Counted from the first letter of the stretch, positions 17,734 to 26,980 are shown. The stretch is DNA of 64,000 bases from Nevskia sp. (GCF_021732705.1 NZ_JAKFUM010000008.1:186001-250000); one strand, 5' to 3'. Notes: generated from the sequence alone by a model not told the origin. Made by a program: numbers and translations.

Positions 17734-19260
17734 GTGCCGCCCACGTCGATCCGGACATCGCTGGAGCTGCTGCACCCCGCATTGCAGGCGGACCCGGAAG
17801 GCTTGGCGCTGTGCCTAGCTGACAGCCGATACAGCTTCGCCGACCTCGATCGCCGCGCGCGGCAGCTTGCCCGCCGCCTGCACGACCTCGGCCTGCGCGC
17901 CGGGGATCGGGTCGGCATCGTCGCCGCCAATCACGTCGCCCATCTCGATTTGCTGCTGGCCGCGCCGAAGCTCGGCATCCTCGCGGTGCCGCTGAACACG
18001 CGGCTCGGCGCGACGGAGCTGGCCGAGCAGGTCACCATCGTCACGCCGAAGCTGATGCTGGCCGATGACGAGGCGCTGCCACGCGTGCTGCCGCTGGCGA
18101 TCGCCACCGTCCGGATCAGCGATCACGACGCCTGGCTGGCCGGAGTCGAGGTCGATGCGAGCGCCCCCGCGCTGCCGCCGGTCGAGGGCCTCGACGACGA
18201 CAGCATCCACGTGATCCTGTTCACCGGCGGCAGCACCGGCCGCCCGAAAGGCGCCTGCCTGCCGTATCGCCAGACGCTCGGCAATGCCGACGACACCGCC
18301 GCCGCCTGGGGCATCACGGCCGGCGACTGCGCGATCCAGTGCACGCCGTCGTTCCATGCCTCGGCCCATGTCCTGAGCCTGCCGCTGCTGCGCGTTGGCG
18401 GCACGGTGGTGCTGATGCCGCGCTTCGAGCCGGCCGCCTATCTGGCGCTGGCCGAGCGCCACCGCGCGAGCCTGATGTTCATGGTGCCGACGATGTTCCA
18501 GATGCTGGTCGCCGAGCCGACCTTCGCCGCGACCGACCTGTCTGCCGTCCGCTTCGCGATCAGCGGCGGCGCGCCGTGTCCGCCGCCGCTGCGGGATGCC
18601 TTCGCGGCGCGCGGCATTCCGTTCCGGCAGGGCTTCGGCATGACCGAGGCCGGCGTCAACTGCTTCGTGATCGATGACGCCGAAGCGGCGCGGCATCCGG
18701 ATGCCGTCGGCCGGCCGATGCCGCGGATGCAGGCGCTGATCCGCTGCGCCGACGGCAGCGAAGCCGGCAGCGATGAAGTCGGCGAACTGTGTCTGGCCGG
18801 GCCGCAGATCTGCGCCGGCTATCTGACCGCGAATGGCGAGCGCGACAGCAGCCTGCACGACGGTTGGCTGCGCACCGGCGATCTCGCCAGCCGCGACGCG
18901 AGCGGCCTGTTCCGCATCCGCGGGCGGCTCAAGGATCTGTACATCTCCGGCGGGGAGAACGTCTATCCGGCCGAGGTCGAGGCTGCGCTGCTGCAGTGCC
19001 CGGGCGTGGCCGAAGCCTGCGTGTTCGGCTGGCCGGACGCGCGCTGGGGCGAGACCGGCGTCGCGCTGCTGGTGGCGAAAGTCGGCAGCGCGATCGATGT
19101 CGCCGCCGTGCGCGAAGCGCTGCGCGAGCGGCTGGCCGGCTACAAGCGCCCGGCCGTGCTGCGGGTCGTCGACAGCCTGCCGCGCAGCGCCGCCGGCAAG
19201 GTGCTGCGCCACGAAGCGCGGGCGCTGCACGCGGCGGCCACGCAGGCGGTCGCGGCATGA
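17734..19260 (+). CDS. Acyl-CoA synthetase (AMP-dependent ligase)
   Basis: This enzyme activates a carboxylic acid, probably a fatty acid, with ATP and CoA. Motifs occur in the expected order: P-loop-like FTGGSTGRPKG at about residue 163, GFGMTEAG at about 305, LRTGDLASRD and RGRLKDLYISGGENVYPAEVE split near 390-420, and the C-terminal lysine loop PRSAAGKVLR. The length of 508 residues fits medium/long-chain ligases. The start is GTG. Its stop shares ATGA with the next gene, heading an overlapping four-gene run with two outer-membrane proteins and a lipase. Confidence 0.9.
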   Translation: MPPTSIRTSLELLHPALQADPEGLALCLADSRYSFADLDRRARQLARRLHDLGLRAGDRVGIVAANHVAHLDLLLAAPKLGILAVPLNTRLGATELAEQVTIVTPKLMLADDEALPRVLPLAIATVRISDHDAWLAGVEVDASAPALPPVEGLDDDSIHVILFTGGSTGRPKGACLPYRQTLGNADDTAAAWGITAGDCAIQCTPSFHASAHVLSLPLLRVGGTVVLMPRFEPAAYLALAERHRASLMFMVPTMFQMLVAEPTFAATDLSAVRFAISGGAPCPPPLRDAFAARGIPFRQGFGMTEAGVNCFVIDDAEAARHPDAVGRPMPRMQALIRCADGSEAGSDEVGELCLAGPQICAGYLTANGERDSSLHDGWLRTGDLASRDASGLFRIRGRLKDLYISGGENVYPAEVEAALLQCPGVAEACVFGWPDARWGETGVALLVAKVGSAIDVAAVREALRERLAGYKRPAVLRVVDSLPRSAAGKVLRHEARALHAAATQAVAA

Positions 19261-20429
19261 TCCGCGCCGCGGCCGTCGCGCTGATCATCGTGCTGCCGGC
19301 GCTGGCACAGGGGCAGACGCATCCGGACCTGTCGCTCGACAGCGGCCGCTACCGGGCGCGCTATCCGGGCCTGATCGTCGGCGCCACCGTGCTGCAGGAC
19401 CCGCGCGACCAGAGTTTCAGTGCCAGCGGGGCGCGGCAGTCCGGCGTGGTGCCGAGCTACGGCGCCGGCAACGAATTTCCGCTGACCCGCTTCCAGCTCG
19501 GTTTCGACTGGCAGTTCCCGGCCTTCGAGGCGGCGAAGCTGCCGTTCGTGTCGTCCCGGCTGTGGCAGGCGCGCGCCGCGCTGGGTTATGCCGAAACCTC
19601 CACCAAGGGCCCGCTGCGCGATCGGCAGGCCGCGGCCGGCGATCCGCCGGCGAAGGCCGGCATCAGCGACATCGAGCTCGCGATCGGGCCGTTTCTCGTC
19701 GGCTCCGGCGACTGGCGCACGCGCAGCGCCACGCCGTTCTCGGCCGTGCTGCTTGCCGAGTTGCGCCTGCCGATCGGCGCCCATGACCCGAGCGCGCCGA
19801 ACAACGCCGGCGATTCGGTATTCGCCTACGGTGCCCGGCTCGGTGTGCACTGGCAGCCGTCGCAGGCGCTGCTGAACGGCTTCCGGCTCGATGCCGGCGT
19901 CCGCGGCCGCTGGTATGGCGCGGATCAGGAGCCGGCGTTCAACGCGCAGGCCCCGACGCAGGCCGGGCGCGACCTGTCGTTCGACGCGACCCTCGCGCGC
20001 AAGCTCTGGCGCAGCGTCCACGCGCAGGTCTCGTACACGTGGCGCGATGGCGCGGCGAACGAGTACCGGAACGTGCGGGCGACGGCGAATCCACCGGATG
20101 CGCCGCTGCTGAACGACACGTTTCCGGACCCGGCCGCCGTCCGCGACGGCGGCACCCGCGAGCAGCGGCTGCAGGTCGGGCTGGGCGTGTTCGTGACGCA
20201 GCGGCTGTGGCTCGGCGCGGCCTGGAGCCATCCGCTGTCCGGTCGCAGCGGCAGCGCGACCGTGCCGTATCTCGCGCAGTTGCAGAACTGCGAAGCGTTG
20301 AACGCCTGCAACCCGCGCTCGAACGGCAGCGATGGCATCGACGGCCTCGGCAGCGCGCGGACCTTCGCGTCCGACAGCTTCCAGCTGCAGCTGCGCTGGC
20401 AGCCGCGCAGCAGTCAGGGTGGGCCATGA
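19257..20429 (+). CDS. Putative outer-membrane beta-barrel protein A of lipid operon
   Basis: The 390-residue protein has a signal peptide (MIRAAAVALIIVLPALAQGQ). The rest is a series of alternating amphipathic strands such as FQLGFDWQFP, FSAVLLAELRLPIGAHDP, FAYGARLGVHWQP and SFQLQLRWQP, ending in an aromatic-rich strand as outer-membrane barrels do. I do not recognise a named family with certainty. It starts inside the acyl-CoA ligase stop codon (ATGA) and its own stop overlaps the next barrel gene. A role as a lipid or fatty-acid channel is inferred from this context only. Confidence 0.75.
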   Translation: MIRAAAVALIIVLPALAQGQTHPDLSLDSGRYRARYPGLIVGATVLQDPRDQSFSASGARQSGVVPSYGAGNEFPLTRFQLGFDWQFPAFEAAKLPFVSSRLWQARAALGYAETSTKGPLRDRQAAAGDPPAKAGISDIELAIGPFLVGSGDWRTRSATPFSAVLLAELRLPIGAHDPSAPNNAGDSVFAYGARLGVHWQPSQALLNGFRLDAGVRGRWYGADQEPAFNAQAPTQAGRDLSFDATLARKLWRSVHAQVSYTWRDGAANEYRNVRATANPPDAPLLNDTFPDPAAVRDGGTREQRLQVGLGVFVTQRLWLGAAWSHPLSGRSGSATVPYLAQLQNCEALNACNPRSNGSDGIDGLGSARTFASDSFQLQLRWQPRSSQGGP

Positions 20430-21619
20430 GGCGCTTCGCCGCCGTATGGGCGATGGCCTTGTCGGTGGCACTGCCGGCCAGCGCCGGCGTCGTGTTCACG
20501 CCGCATGTTTCCGAATACGCCAAGCCGCCGCGCGGCACCTACCTCGACACGACGTACATCTACAGTTCAATTGATCGGATCTGGGATGCCGACGGCAACA
20601 AGGTGGCACTCGGCAACACCGCGATTCCGCCGGGCGAGTCGATCAACGCGCAGCTGCTGCTGGCCCGCTATCTGTGGGTCGGCAACCTGTTCGAGGACAC
20701 GAGCCTGCCGTTCGTGTCCAAGCACGATCAGGTGTTCCGCATCATCGGCACCGCCGGCCGTCAGCACGGCACCGGCGCGATCAACGACCTGTCACGCCAG
20801 TTCGGGCTGACCACGAGCGCGTCCGGCATCGGCGATGTCTTCGTGCTCGCCGGCATCTACGGCGACGAGCATCACTGGGGCCCGCTGCACGCCAACGCGC
20901 TGTACACGATCACCGCCAAGCTGCCGGTCGGCAGCTACCAGCGCGACTCGCTGCTGAACATCGGCACTCGCTACTGGACGGTCATTCCGCAGGTGTCGCA
21001 TCACCAGGACTGGTTCGGCAAGCTGTCGATCGACAGCACCGCAGCGCTGCAGCTGAACGGCAGGAACAGCGCACCGGCCTACGGCGGCCTGACGCCGACG
21101 CGGCCCGGCCACCTGCTGAACCTCGAAACCAACCTCGCCTGGAAGCTCGACGAGCACTGGTATGCCGAAGCCGGCTTCACCTACACGCGCTCGCTGACCG
21201 ACAACCGCTACGACGATGTCACGCTGAACCTGGCCGACCAGCCGGTGCCGCCGTCCACTGCCTGCAACACGCTGCTGGTGCCGGCGGCGCAATGCACGCT
21301 GCTCGATGCCTTCTATCTGGCGCCGGTGCCGGGCCGCTATCGCGATCGCGGCGTCTCGAATGCCCTCGTCACCGCCGGCTTCAGCTACATCTATCGCGCG
21401 TCGACCGTGATCAGTCTGCGCGCAGCGCTGCCGATTGCCGGGCGCGGCTCGCAGATCACGGTGCCGTACTACGTCTGCCCGCAGTCGCCGTGCAATGCCG
21501 ACACCGAGGTCGCGTCCGCCCGCCAGAGCGCGCGCCTGACCGGCGTGCAGGAAGCAGCGGCGATCACCGCCTCGCCGTTCTTCGAGCTGCGGCTCGTGTT
21601 CCTGCTGTTCGCGCCGTGA
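20426..21619 (+). CDS. MetA-pathway-type outer-membrane transporter B
   Basis: The 397-residue protein has a signal peptide (MRRFAAVWAMALSVALPASAG). It resembles the 'putative MetA-pathway of phenol degradation' outer-membrane family: SGIGDVFVLAGIYG, a KLPVGSY strand, LLNIGTRYWTVIPQVSHH and AEAGFTYTRS are typical. It ends with the strand FFELRLVFLLFAP. Members are thought to pass hydrophobic compounds through the outer membrane. The gene overlaps both neighbours (ATGA before, GTGA after). Together with the preceding barrel it may form a pair of channels for products of the downstream lipase. Confidence 0.78.
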   Translation: MRRFAAVWAMALSVALPASAGVVFTPHVSEYAKPPRGTYLDTTYIYSSIDRIWDADGNKVALGNTAIPPGESINAQLLLARYLWVGNLFEDTSLPFVSKHDQVFRIIGTAGRQHGTGAINDLSRQFGLTTSASGIGDVFVLAGIYGDEHHWGPLHANALYTITAKLPVGSYQRDSLLNIGTRYWTVIPQVSHHQDWFGKLSIDSTAALQLNGRNSAPAYGGLTPTRPGHLLNLETNLAWKLDEHWYAEAGFTYTRSLTDNRYDDVTLNLADQPVPPSTACNTLLVPAAQCTLLDAFYLAPVPGRYRDRGVSNALVTAGFSYIYRASTVISLRAALPIAGRGSQITVPYYVCPQSPCNADTEVASARQSARLTGVQEAAAITASPFFELRLVFLLFAP

Positions 21620-23112
21620 ATCCGGTTCGCGCGGCGGGAAGCGGGCGGCGGAAGGCGCGTTGGACGCTGGCGATGAGGACGGCCTGCATCGCCGCGCTCG
21701 GGATGTCGGGTTGCGCCAGCACCGGCCCGCGTGACGCCTATCCGCACGAACGCGCGTTCCCGCGAGGCTTCACGCCGCCGATCAGCACCGCCACCGGCCG
21801 GCCGATCTACGGCTGGGGGGGCGATCCGGCCGGCCACGGCGAGCCAGCCCCGGGCAGCCCGAGCCACACGCCGGTGCTGTTCATCCACGGTAACACCGTC
21901 GACGCGACGTACTGGAACAAGGCGCGCACGTATTTCCGCGCGGCCGGCTACCGCGACGACGAGCTCTGGGCGCCGAGCCATGGCCACGGCGGCACCACCA
22001 CCTTCGACAGCAACGACCTGTCGGCGCCGACGCTGAACGCCTTCGTCGACGAGGTGCAGCGTTACCTGTCGAAACGCGCCGGCCGGCGGATCCGGCAGTT
22101 CGACATCGTCGCCCATTCGCTCGGCGTCACGGCGGTGCGGCAATGGCTGACGCAGACCAACCGCTGGCACGAGGTGCGCAACTTCGTCGCCGTGGCCGGC
22201 GCCAACCACGGCGTCTGGACCGCGCTGCCCGATGCCCGCGGCCCGAGCCGGATCGCGAGCTTCGAGCTGGCGGTCGGCAGCCCGTGGCTGGCGCAGCTCA
22301 ATGCCGGCGGCGAAACCGCCGGTGCCACGCGGATGATGACCCTGTACGACGGCACCGGCCGCTACGACGTGCTGTTCCCCGAGCCGCTGCAGGACAGCCC
22401 GGCACTCGCCGGTGCGACGAACATCGCGTTCAACCGGGCGGCCGACACCTGGGCCGGCGGCTACGGCCATCTGGAACTGCCGCGGGAGCCGGCGACGATG
22501 GCGGTCATCGTCGATTTCCTGCGCGCCGCCGACGAAGCGGTGCCGCCGGCCGCGCCGCCGCAACTCGCGCAGCGCGGCGACACCGTGCAGGCGACGACGC
22601 CCGACACCGCGCTGCACTGCGCCGCCGGCGGCCGCTATCCGGACCGCGCCACGCCAATGCTGCGCGCCGCCGCGATTCCCGCGGATCAATGGCTGACCTG
22701 CTATGCGCACAACCCGCGCACCGGCCTGTCGAGCCCGATGGCGCGCTTTGCCCGGCGCCCGGCCGCGGTGTCGTCGGTACCGTTGACCTTGGCGGCCTCG
22801 CCGCCGCCCGGTCCGTATGCCGACCCGGCGACGATCACGCTGACCGCCAGCGAACCCGGCGCGCTGATCGTCTACTCCACCGCCGGCACGATGCCGGACA
22901 GCGGTGCGGCGCTGTATCGCGCACCGGTCTACGTCGCCGCGCCGGTGACGATGACGGCGATCGCCATTGCGCCGGACGGCCGGCAGTCGGCACCGCTGCG
23001 GCTGCGCTACGACATCAGCCTCGAATACCAGGACGCCTTGCACACGCTGCAGCGGCAGCTCGATCCGGCGACGCCGGTCGAGTTCGAAGGCCGCAATCGC
23101 AGCGGCCACTGA
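21616..23112 (+). CDS. Exported alpha/beta-hydrolase (lipase) with C-terminal chitobiase-like domain
   Basis: A signal sequence with likely lipobox (LGMSGC) makes this a probable lipoprotein. The hydrolase core has PVLFIHGNTVDATYWNKA, nucleophile motif AHSLGVTAV and GANHGVW, like secreted class-2 lipases. A C-terminal beta-sandwich (GPYADPATITLTASEPGA, YSTAGTMPDSG, APVTMTAIAIAPDG) resembles the CHB_HEX_C carbohydrate- or surface-binding module. The GTG at 21616 is chosen for its GTGA overlap with the preceding gene; ATG at 21673 would give a more standard signal peptide. Likely role: hydrolysing external lipid or polyester, feeding the operon's barrels and acyl-CoA ligase. Confidence 0.82.
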   Translation: MNPVRAAGSGRRKARWTLAMRTACIAALGMSGCASTGPRDAYPHERAFPRGFTPPISTATGRPIYGWGGDPAGHGEPAPGSPSHTPVLFIHGNTVDATYWNKARTYFRAAGYRDDELWAPSHGHGGTTTFDSNDLSAPTLNAFVDEVQRYLSKRAGRRIRQFDIVAHSLGVTAVRQWLTQTNRWHEVRNFVAVAGANHGVWTALPDARGPSRIASFELAVGSPWLAQLNAGGETAGATRMMTLYDGTGRYDVLFPEPLQDSPALAGATNIAFNRAADTWAGGYGHLELPREPATMAVIVDFLRAADEAVPPAAPPQLAQRGDTVQATTPDTALHCAAGGRYPDRATPMLRAAAIPADQWLTCYAHNPRTGLSSPMARFARRPAAVSSVPLTLAASPPPGPYADPATITLTASEPGALIVYSTAGTMPDSGAALYRAPVYVAAPVTMTAIAIAPDGRQSAPLRLRYDISLEYQDALHTLQRQLDPATPVEFEGRNRSGH

Positions 23113-23255
23113 ACCGGCCTCGGATGCGGATGCCGTTCCGACGTCGGCCGCCCCCGTGTGGTTGTGCGCGGCGGCGCGGCTTACGATAGCCGGCAATACC
23201 AACCAGAACCGGCCGGACTTCGGCCCAGTGGCCTGCCCAGGGCCCGAGGAGATCC

Positions 23256-25250
23256 ATGAACTACTTCGTCACCGGCGCGACCGGTTTCATCGGCAAGCAC
23301 CTGATCGAACGCCTGCTCGCGCGCGAGGACGCGACTGTCCACGTGCTGGTGCGGGCCTCGTCGGAAGACAAGTTCAGCGCACTGCAGGAGCGCTATGGCG
23401 ATGCCGCAGACCGGCTGGTCATGGTCGCCGGCGACATCACCACGCCGGGTCTGGTGTCGGCGGCGGACCTGAAGACGCTCAAGGGCAAGGTCGATCACCT
23501 GTTCCATCTCGCCGCCGTCTACGACATGAACATGAGCGACGAGCAGGGCGATCGCATCAACAACGAAGGCACGCGCAATGTCGTGGCGTTCGCCAATGCG
23601 CTCGGCGGCGGCATCGTGCTGCATCACGTGTCGAGCGTCGCGGTCGCCGGCGGCGACTACAACGGCCGCTTCACCGAAGAGATGTTCGACGAAGGCCAGC
23701 CGGTCAAGCATCCGTACTTCCGCACCAAGTTCCAGAGCGAGCAGATCGTCCGCAATGAAGCCAAGGTGCCGTTCCGGGTCTATCGCCCGGGTGCCGTCGT
23801 CGGTCACTCGCAGACCGGCGAGATGGACAAGATCGACGGCCCCTACTACTTCTTCAAGACCATCCAGAAGCTGAGCCACCGCATTCCGAAGTGGCTGCCG
23901 CTGCTCGGCATCGAAGGCGGCAAGGTGCCGATCGCGCCGGTCGACTACGTCGCCGATGCCATCGATGCCATCGCCCACGTGCCGAACCGCAACGGCCAGA
24001 CCTTCCACCTCGTGCAGTCGAACAGCCCGAGCGTCGGCGACGTCATCCAGTCGATCCTGCGCGCGGCGCACGGCCCGCGCTTCGCGCGCAAGTTCGATCT
24101 GCCGACGATGCCGGCGGCGATGCGCAAGCTCGGCGGCCAGATGGGCGGTGCGCTGCCGAACTCGGTGAAGAATCAGATCGCCAAGGCCATCGGCGCGCCG
24201 ATCTCGGTGCTCGGCTACATCACCAACCGCGCGGTGTTCGACGACAAGAACGCCCGCGCCGCACTGAAGGGCACCGGCATCAAGTGCCCCGAGTTCCGCG
24301 ACTACGCGAAGAACCTGTGGTCGTTCTGGGAGCAGTTCCTCGACATCCACTACGAGCCGAGCCCGGAGCTGATCGCGAAGGTGCAGGGCAAGGTGATCCT
24401 GGTCACCGGTGCGTCGAGCGGCATCGGCTTCACCACCGCGAAGAACCTCGCGATCGCCGGCGCCAAGGTGATCCTCGTCGCGCGCACCGAGCAGAACCTG
24501 ATCGAGACCCAGAACATCATCGCCAAGGCCGGTGGCGAGAGCTACGTCTACCCCTGCGACCTGATCGACATGAAGGCGATCGACGAGATGGCCGCGAAGG
24601 TGCTGCGCGACTTCGGCCACGTCGACATCCTGATCAACAACGCCGGTCGCTCGATCCGCCGCGCGGTGATGGAAAGCTTCGACCGCTTCCACGACTTCGA
24701 ACGCACGATGGAGCTGAACTACTACGGTGCCGTGCGTCTGATCATGGCGCTGCTGCCGACGATGACCGAGCGCCGCGAAGGCCACATCATCAACATCAGC
24801 TCAATCGGCGTGCTGGCCAACGCCGCGCGCTTCTCCGCTTACGTGGCCTCGAAGGCCGCGCTCGATGCCTTCACCCGCTGCCTGTCGGCCGAGGTCAAGA
24901 GCAGCAACATCCGCACGACGGCGATCTACATGCCGCTGGTGCGCACCCCGATGATCGCGCCGACCAAGATCTACTCGTACATCCCGACCTGGTCCCCGGA
25001 CGATGCCGCCGACACCGTGATCAAGGCCATCGTCGAGGAACCGAAGTCGATCGCCACCCCGCTCGGCACGGCCGCCGCCCTGTCGTACGCCGTGTGGCCG
25101 AAGCTCAACGACTACATCCTGTCGAAGGGCTTCCAGCTGTTCCCGTCATCGACCGCCGCCAAGGGCGCCAAGGACAAGGACCGCAAGTCCGACAAGCCGA
25201 CCTTGGAGCAGGTGGTGTTCGCCAATGTCTTCAAGGGCGAGCATTGGTAA
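23256..25250 (+). CDS. Two-domain fatty acyl-CoA reductase (alcohol-forming type)
   Basis: The 664-residue protein joins an extended SDR and a classical SDR. Domain 1 (1-370) has TGATGFIG at 6-13, VFHLAAVYDM-like LFHLAAVYDMN, and Tyr154-Lys158 in YFRTK. Domain 2 (380-600) has TGASSGIG at 384, INNAGRSIRR and Tyr529-Lys533 in YVASK. Length, domain order and signatures such as GEMDKIDGPYYFFK, RFHDFERTMELNYYG and PLVRTPMIAPTKIY match the Marinobacter fatty acyl-CoA reductase, which makes fatty alcohols for wax esters. The start follows GAGGAG. Both catalytic sets are intact. No wax synthase gene lies in the window. Confidence 0.9.
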   Translation: MNYFVTGATGFIGKHLIERLLAREDATVHVLVRASSEDKFSALQERYGDAADRLVMVAGDITTPGLVSAADLKTLKGKVDHLFHLAAVYDMNMSDEQGDRINNEGTRNVVAFANALGGGIVLHHVSSVAVAGGDYNGRFTEEMFDEGQPVKHPYFRTKFQSEQIVRNEAKVPFRVYRPGAVVGHSQTGEMDKIDGPYYFFKTIQKLSHRIPKWLPLLGIEGGKVPIAPVDYVADAIDAIAHVPNRNGQTFHLVQSNSPSVGDVIQSILRAAHGPRFARKFDLPTMPAAMRKLGGQMGGALPNSVKNQIAKAIGAPISVLGYITNRAVFDDKNARAALKGTGIKCPEFRDYAKNLWSFWEQFLDIHYEPSPELIAKVQGKVILVTGASSGIGFTTAKNLAIAGAKVILVARTEQNLIETQNIIAKAGGESYVYPCDLIDMKAIDEMAAKVLRDFGHVDILINNAGRSIRRAVMESFDRFHDFERTMELNYYGAVRLIMALLPTMTERREGHIINISSIGVLANAARFSAYVASKAALDAFTRCLSAEVKSSNIRTTAIYMPLVRTPMIAPTKIYSYIPTWSPDDAADTVIKAIVEEPKSIATPLGTAAALSYAVWPKLNDYILSKGFQLFPSSTAAKGAKDKDRKSDKPTLEQVVFANVFKGEHW

Positions 25251-25303
25251 AGACGCATTACGCGCCGGGTAGCCGCGGCCCGCAGGCTTCCGCATTCCGC
25301 CAC

Positions 25304-25852
25304 TCAACGACTGCCCGGCACGACGAACTCGGCGCCGGTCAGTCCGGCCGCTGCGATGCGCGCCTCGATCACCCGACGGGCAGCGTCGTTGACGTACAGC
25401 TTCACCGTTGCCGTCTGCGGAACCTTGAACACGACGGGTTCGACGGGAATGCGCCCGGCAACGAAAGCTTCGCGGGCAACGGCACCGCTGGCGCGGTACT
25501 CGCTGTTGTCGCCATCAAGCGCGTCGATGACGGTCGTGACGTTGTAGAACCAGCCGGGCCGACCGTCGCAATCCACCTCCAGCAGTTGCCCGAACGCGCC
25601 GAGAAACGCTGACAGTGCGTCGTGTGCGCGGGCATTGAGCAGCACGGCCCCCGGTTGAAGGGCGCCGATATCGGCCTGCGGTTTCGCTTTGCGCGTTCGG
25701 GGCTCGACGAAAGCCGTCAGCCGTGGCCGACGCGGCCAGTTCAGCGCAACGCCTCCGATATCGAACAGCCCGTCATCCAGATCGACGACATCGGCATTCG
25801 TCCACAGCGCGTAGCGATTGACGTCAGCATTGCGGAACTCCCAGACCGTCAT
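25304..25852 (-). CDS. Imm11-family (DUF1629) putative immunity protein
   Basis: The 182-residue cytoplasmic protein contains segments typical of Imm11: LLNARAHDALSAFLGAFG, GWFYNVTTVIDALDGDNSEY, VFKVPQT and a C-terminal LTGAEF. These proteins commonly follow AHH nuclease genes. It starts 11 bp after the AHH gene's stop, with GAGG 9 bases before the ATG. The likely role is to bind and neutralise the AHH toxin encoded upstream. Family assignment is by motif memory, strengthened by the gene order. Confidence 0.75.
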   Translation of the reverse strand: MTVWEFRNADVNRYALWTNADVVDLDDGLFDIGGVALNWPRRPRLTAFVEPRTRKAKPQADIGALQPGAVLLNARAHDALSAFLGAFGQLLEVDCDGRPGWFYNVTTVIDALDGDNSEYRASGAVAREAFVAGRIPVEPVVFKVPQTATVKLYVNDAARRVIEARIAAAGLTGAEFVVPGSR

Positions 25853-25863
25853 GGCATTCGACC

Positions 25864-26436
25864 TCAATGAGGAAATGTCCCTTCCAGAAGCTCGGTTCGT
25901 ATCCCGCGCAACTCAAGGCGACCTTTCAGCGAAGGTTCTTTTGCAACAGGGCGCAGCCTCGCATCGACCTCCAGAAAATACCGGGCGGTATGAATGGAGC
26001 GATGCTTGACTGCTCCCGGGAAGCCTTCCAATGCATGATGAGCGATCGGCAAAAAGACGCCGTTATCGGCATCGTTGATCGCAATTCCCCAGCGAAACAG
26101 CAACCTCCGCGCGTTATTGGCACGCTCATCCCGGCAGGCGACGATGTGATGCGCTTCGACTTTCGCTGGCCGAGCCTGTCGAGATTGCCTGCATAGATTG
26201 CGACCGAGTATGCGCGAGTGACGGCGCTTTCTTGCCACATCTTGCAGCAGGGCCCGGGCGTGAATGGGCAGCGTCACGCCGTTTTCGTATCGGACGCGTG
26301 CCTTGTCGGCCTCGACAACCAACTCGTTTCTGATCTCGTACGCGTTGACTTCCCCGTCGGCGCATATCGTGTTGGCCGACAGCGTGACGTCAAGGATTTG
26401 ATCGGCTGTCATTGTTTGTGCGACATCCTTTGCCAT
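25864..26436 (-). CDS. AHH-domain nuclease (orphan toxin module)
   Basis: The 190-residue protein has the AHH signature of the HNH/ENDOVII superfamily: EAHHIVACRDERANNARRLL, then WGIAINDADNGVFLP and a late IHTARYFLEV. In the family the first His binds metal and the second is catalytic. AHH domains normally sit at the C-terminus of large polymorphic toxins; here no secretion or repeat domain is attached and no signal peptide is seen. The ATG (MAKDVAQT) follows GGGAG. The immunity-like gene follows after 11 bp. It may be a displaced toxin tip or be delivered by a separate system. Confidence 0.85.
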   Translation of the reverse strand: MAKDVAQTMTADQILDVTLSANTICADGEVNAYEIRNELVVEADKARVRYENGVTLPIHARALLQDVARKRRHSRILGRNLCRQSRQARPAKVEAHHIVACRDERANNARRLLFRWGIAINDADNGVFLPIAHHALEGFPGAVKHRSIHTARYFLEVDARLRPVAKEPSLKGRLELRGIRTELLEGTFPH

Positions 26437-26692
26437 TGCTTGCTCCCGATTCCAAGGCCCGGCTGTCTTCAATCCGGTACGGACTCAATATCTTTTGCCG
26501 GCCTAGTGCAAGTGCTCGGCAAGTGGTGGCCACGGGCACGGCTGTCAGTACACCTGCCGAGGTGCGACGTCGCGCCGAGCGAGCGGTTCGTGATCGACAC
26601 GGCGCAGCATTCAGGGGAACGCGAGGTGGCGCGATTCCGATGCTTCGACCACCGCATCCCGAGCGTTTCCGAAGTCCGAATCCAGACCGCGC

Positions 26693-26890
26693 TCAATCCG
26701 GATCCAGCCGCCGATGCTGCCGCAGCGCATGCCAGCCGGCGGGGGTCAGGGCGTAACGCCCCGCGCCGGGGCTTTTCTCTTCGATCAGCGCGCAGGGCGT
26801 CAGGCGGGCGGCGGTCGCGGCGTCGAGCGCGCATTGGCCGTGTTCGATGCGTTCCAGCGCGGCCCAGTCTTCGGCGGTGAGGCGGTTCAT
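26693..26890 (-). CDS. Small winged-helix-like protein, unknown
   Basis: The 65-residue product begins MNRLTAEDWAALERIEHGQ with GAGGAG upstream. Its second half, CALIEEKSPGAGRYALTPAGWHALR, has the look of a winged-helix wing (a strand, a turn, then LTPAGxxAL as in PadR/MarR-type regulators). It is too short for a complete standard regulator. It lies 256 bp upstream of the AHH gene on the same strand and downstream of the M13 peptidase terminator region. Coding is likely from the ribosome site; function is unknown. Confidence 0.6.
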   Translation of the reverse strand: MNRLTAEDWAALERIEHGQCALDAATAARLTPCALIEEKSPGAGRYALTPAGWHALRQHRRLDPD

Positions 26891-26950
26891 GGTCGATCGC
26901 TCCTCTCGCGGGTGACCCGGTCTGTCGCCGGGACTGCTTCGATCATCCAC

Positions 26951-26980
26951 GAAAAAGGGCCGGTGTCGCCACCGGCCCTT
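26951..26980 (-). terminator. Rho-independent terminator after the M13 peptidase
   Basis: An 11-bp perfect stem (26955-26965 with 26970-26980) has a 4-base loop. On the minus strand it runs into five T residues. It lies 42 bp beyond the stop codon of the M13 peptidase gene. Confidence 0.85.
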
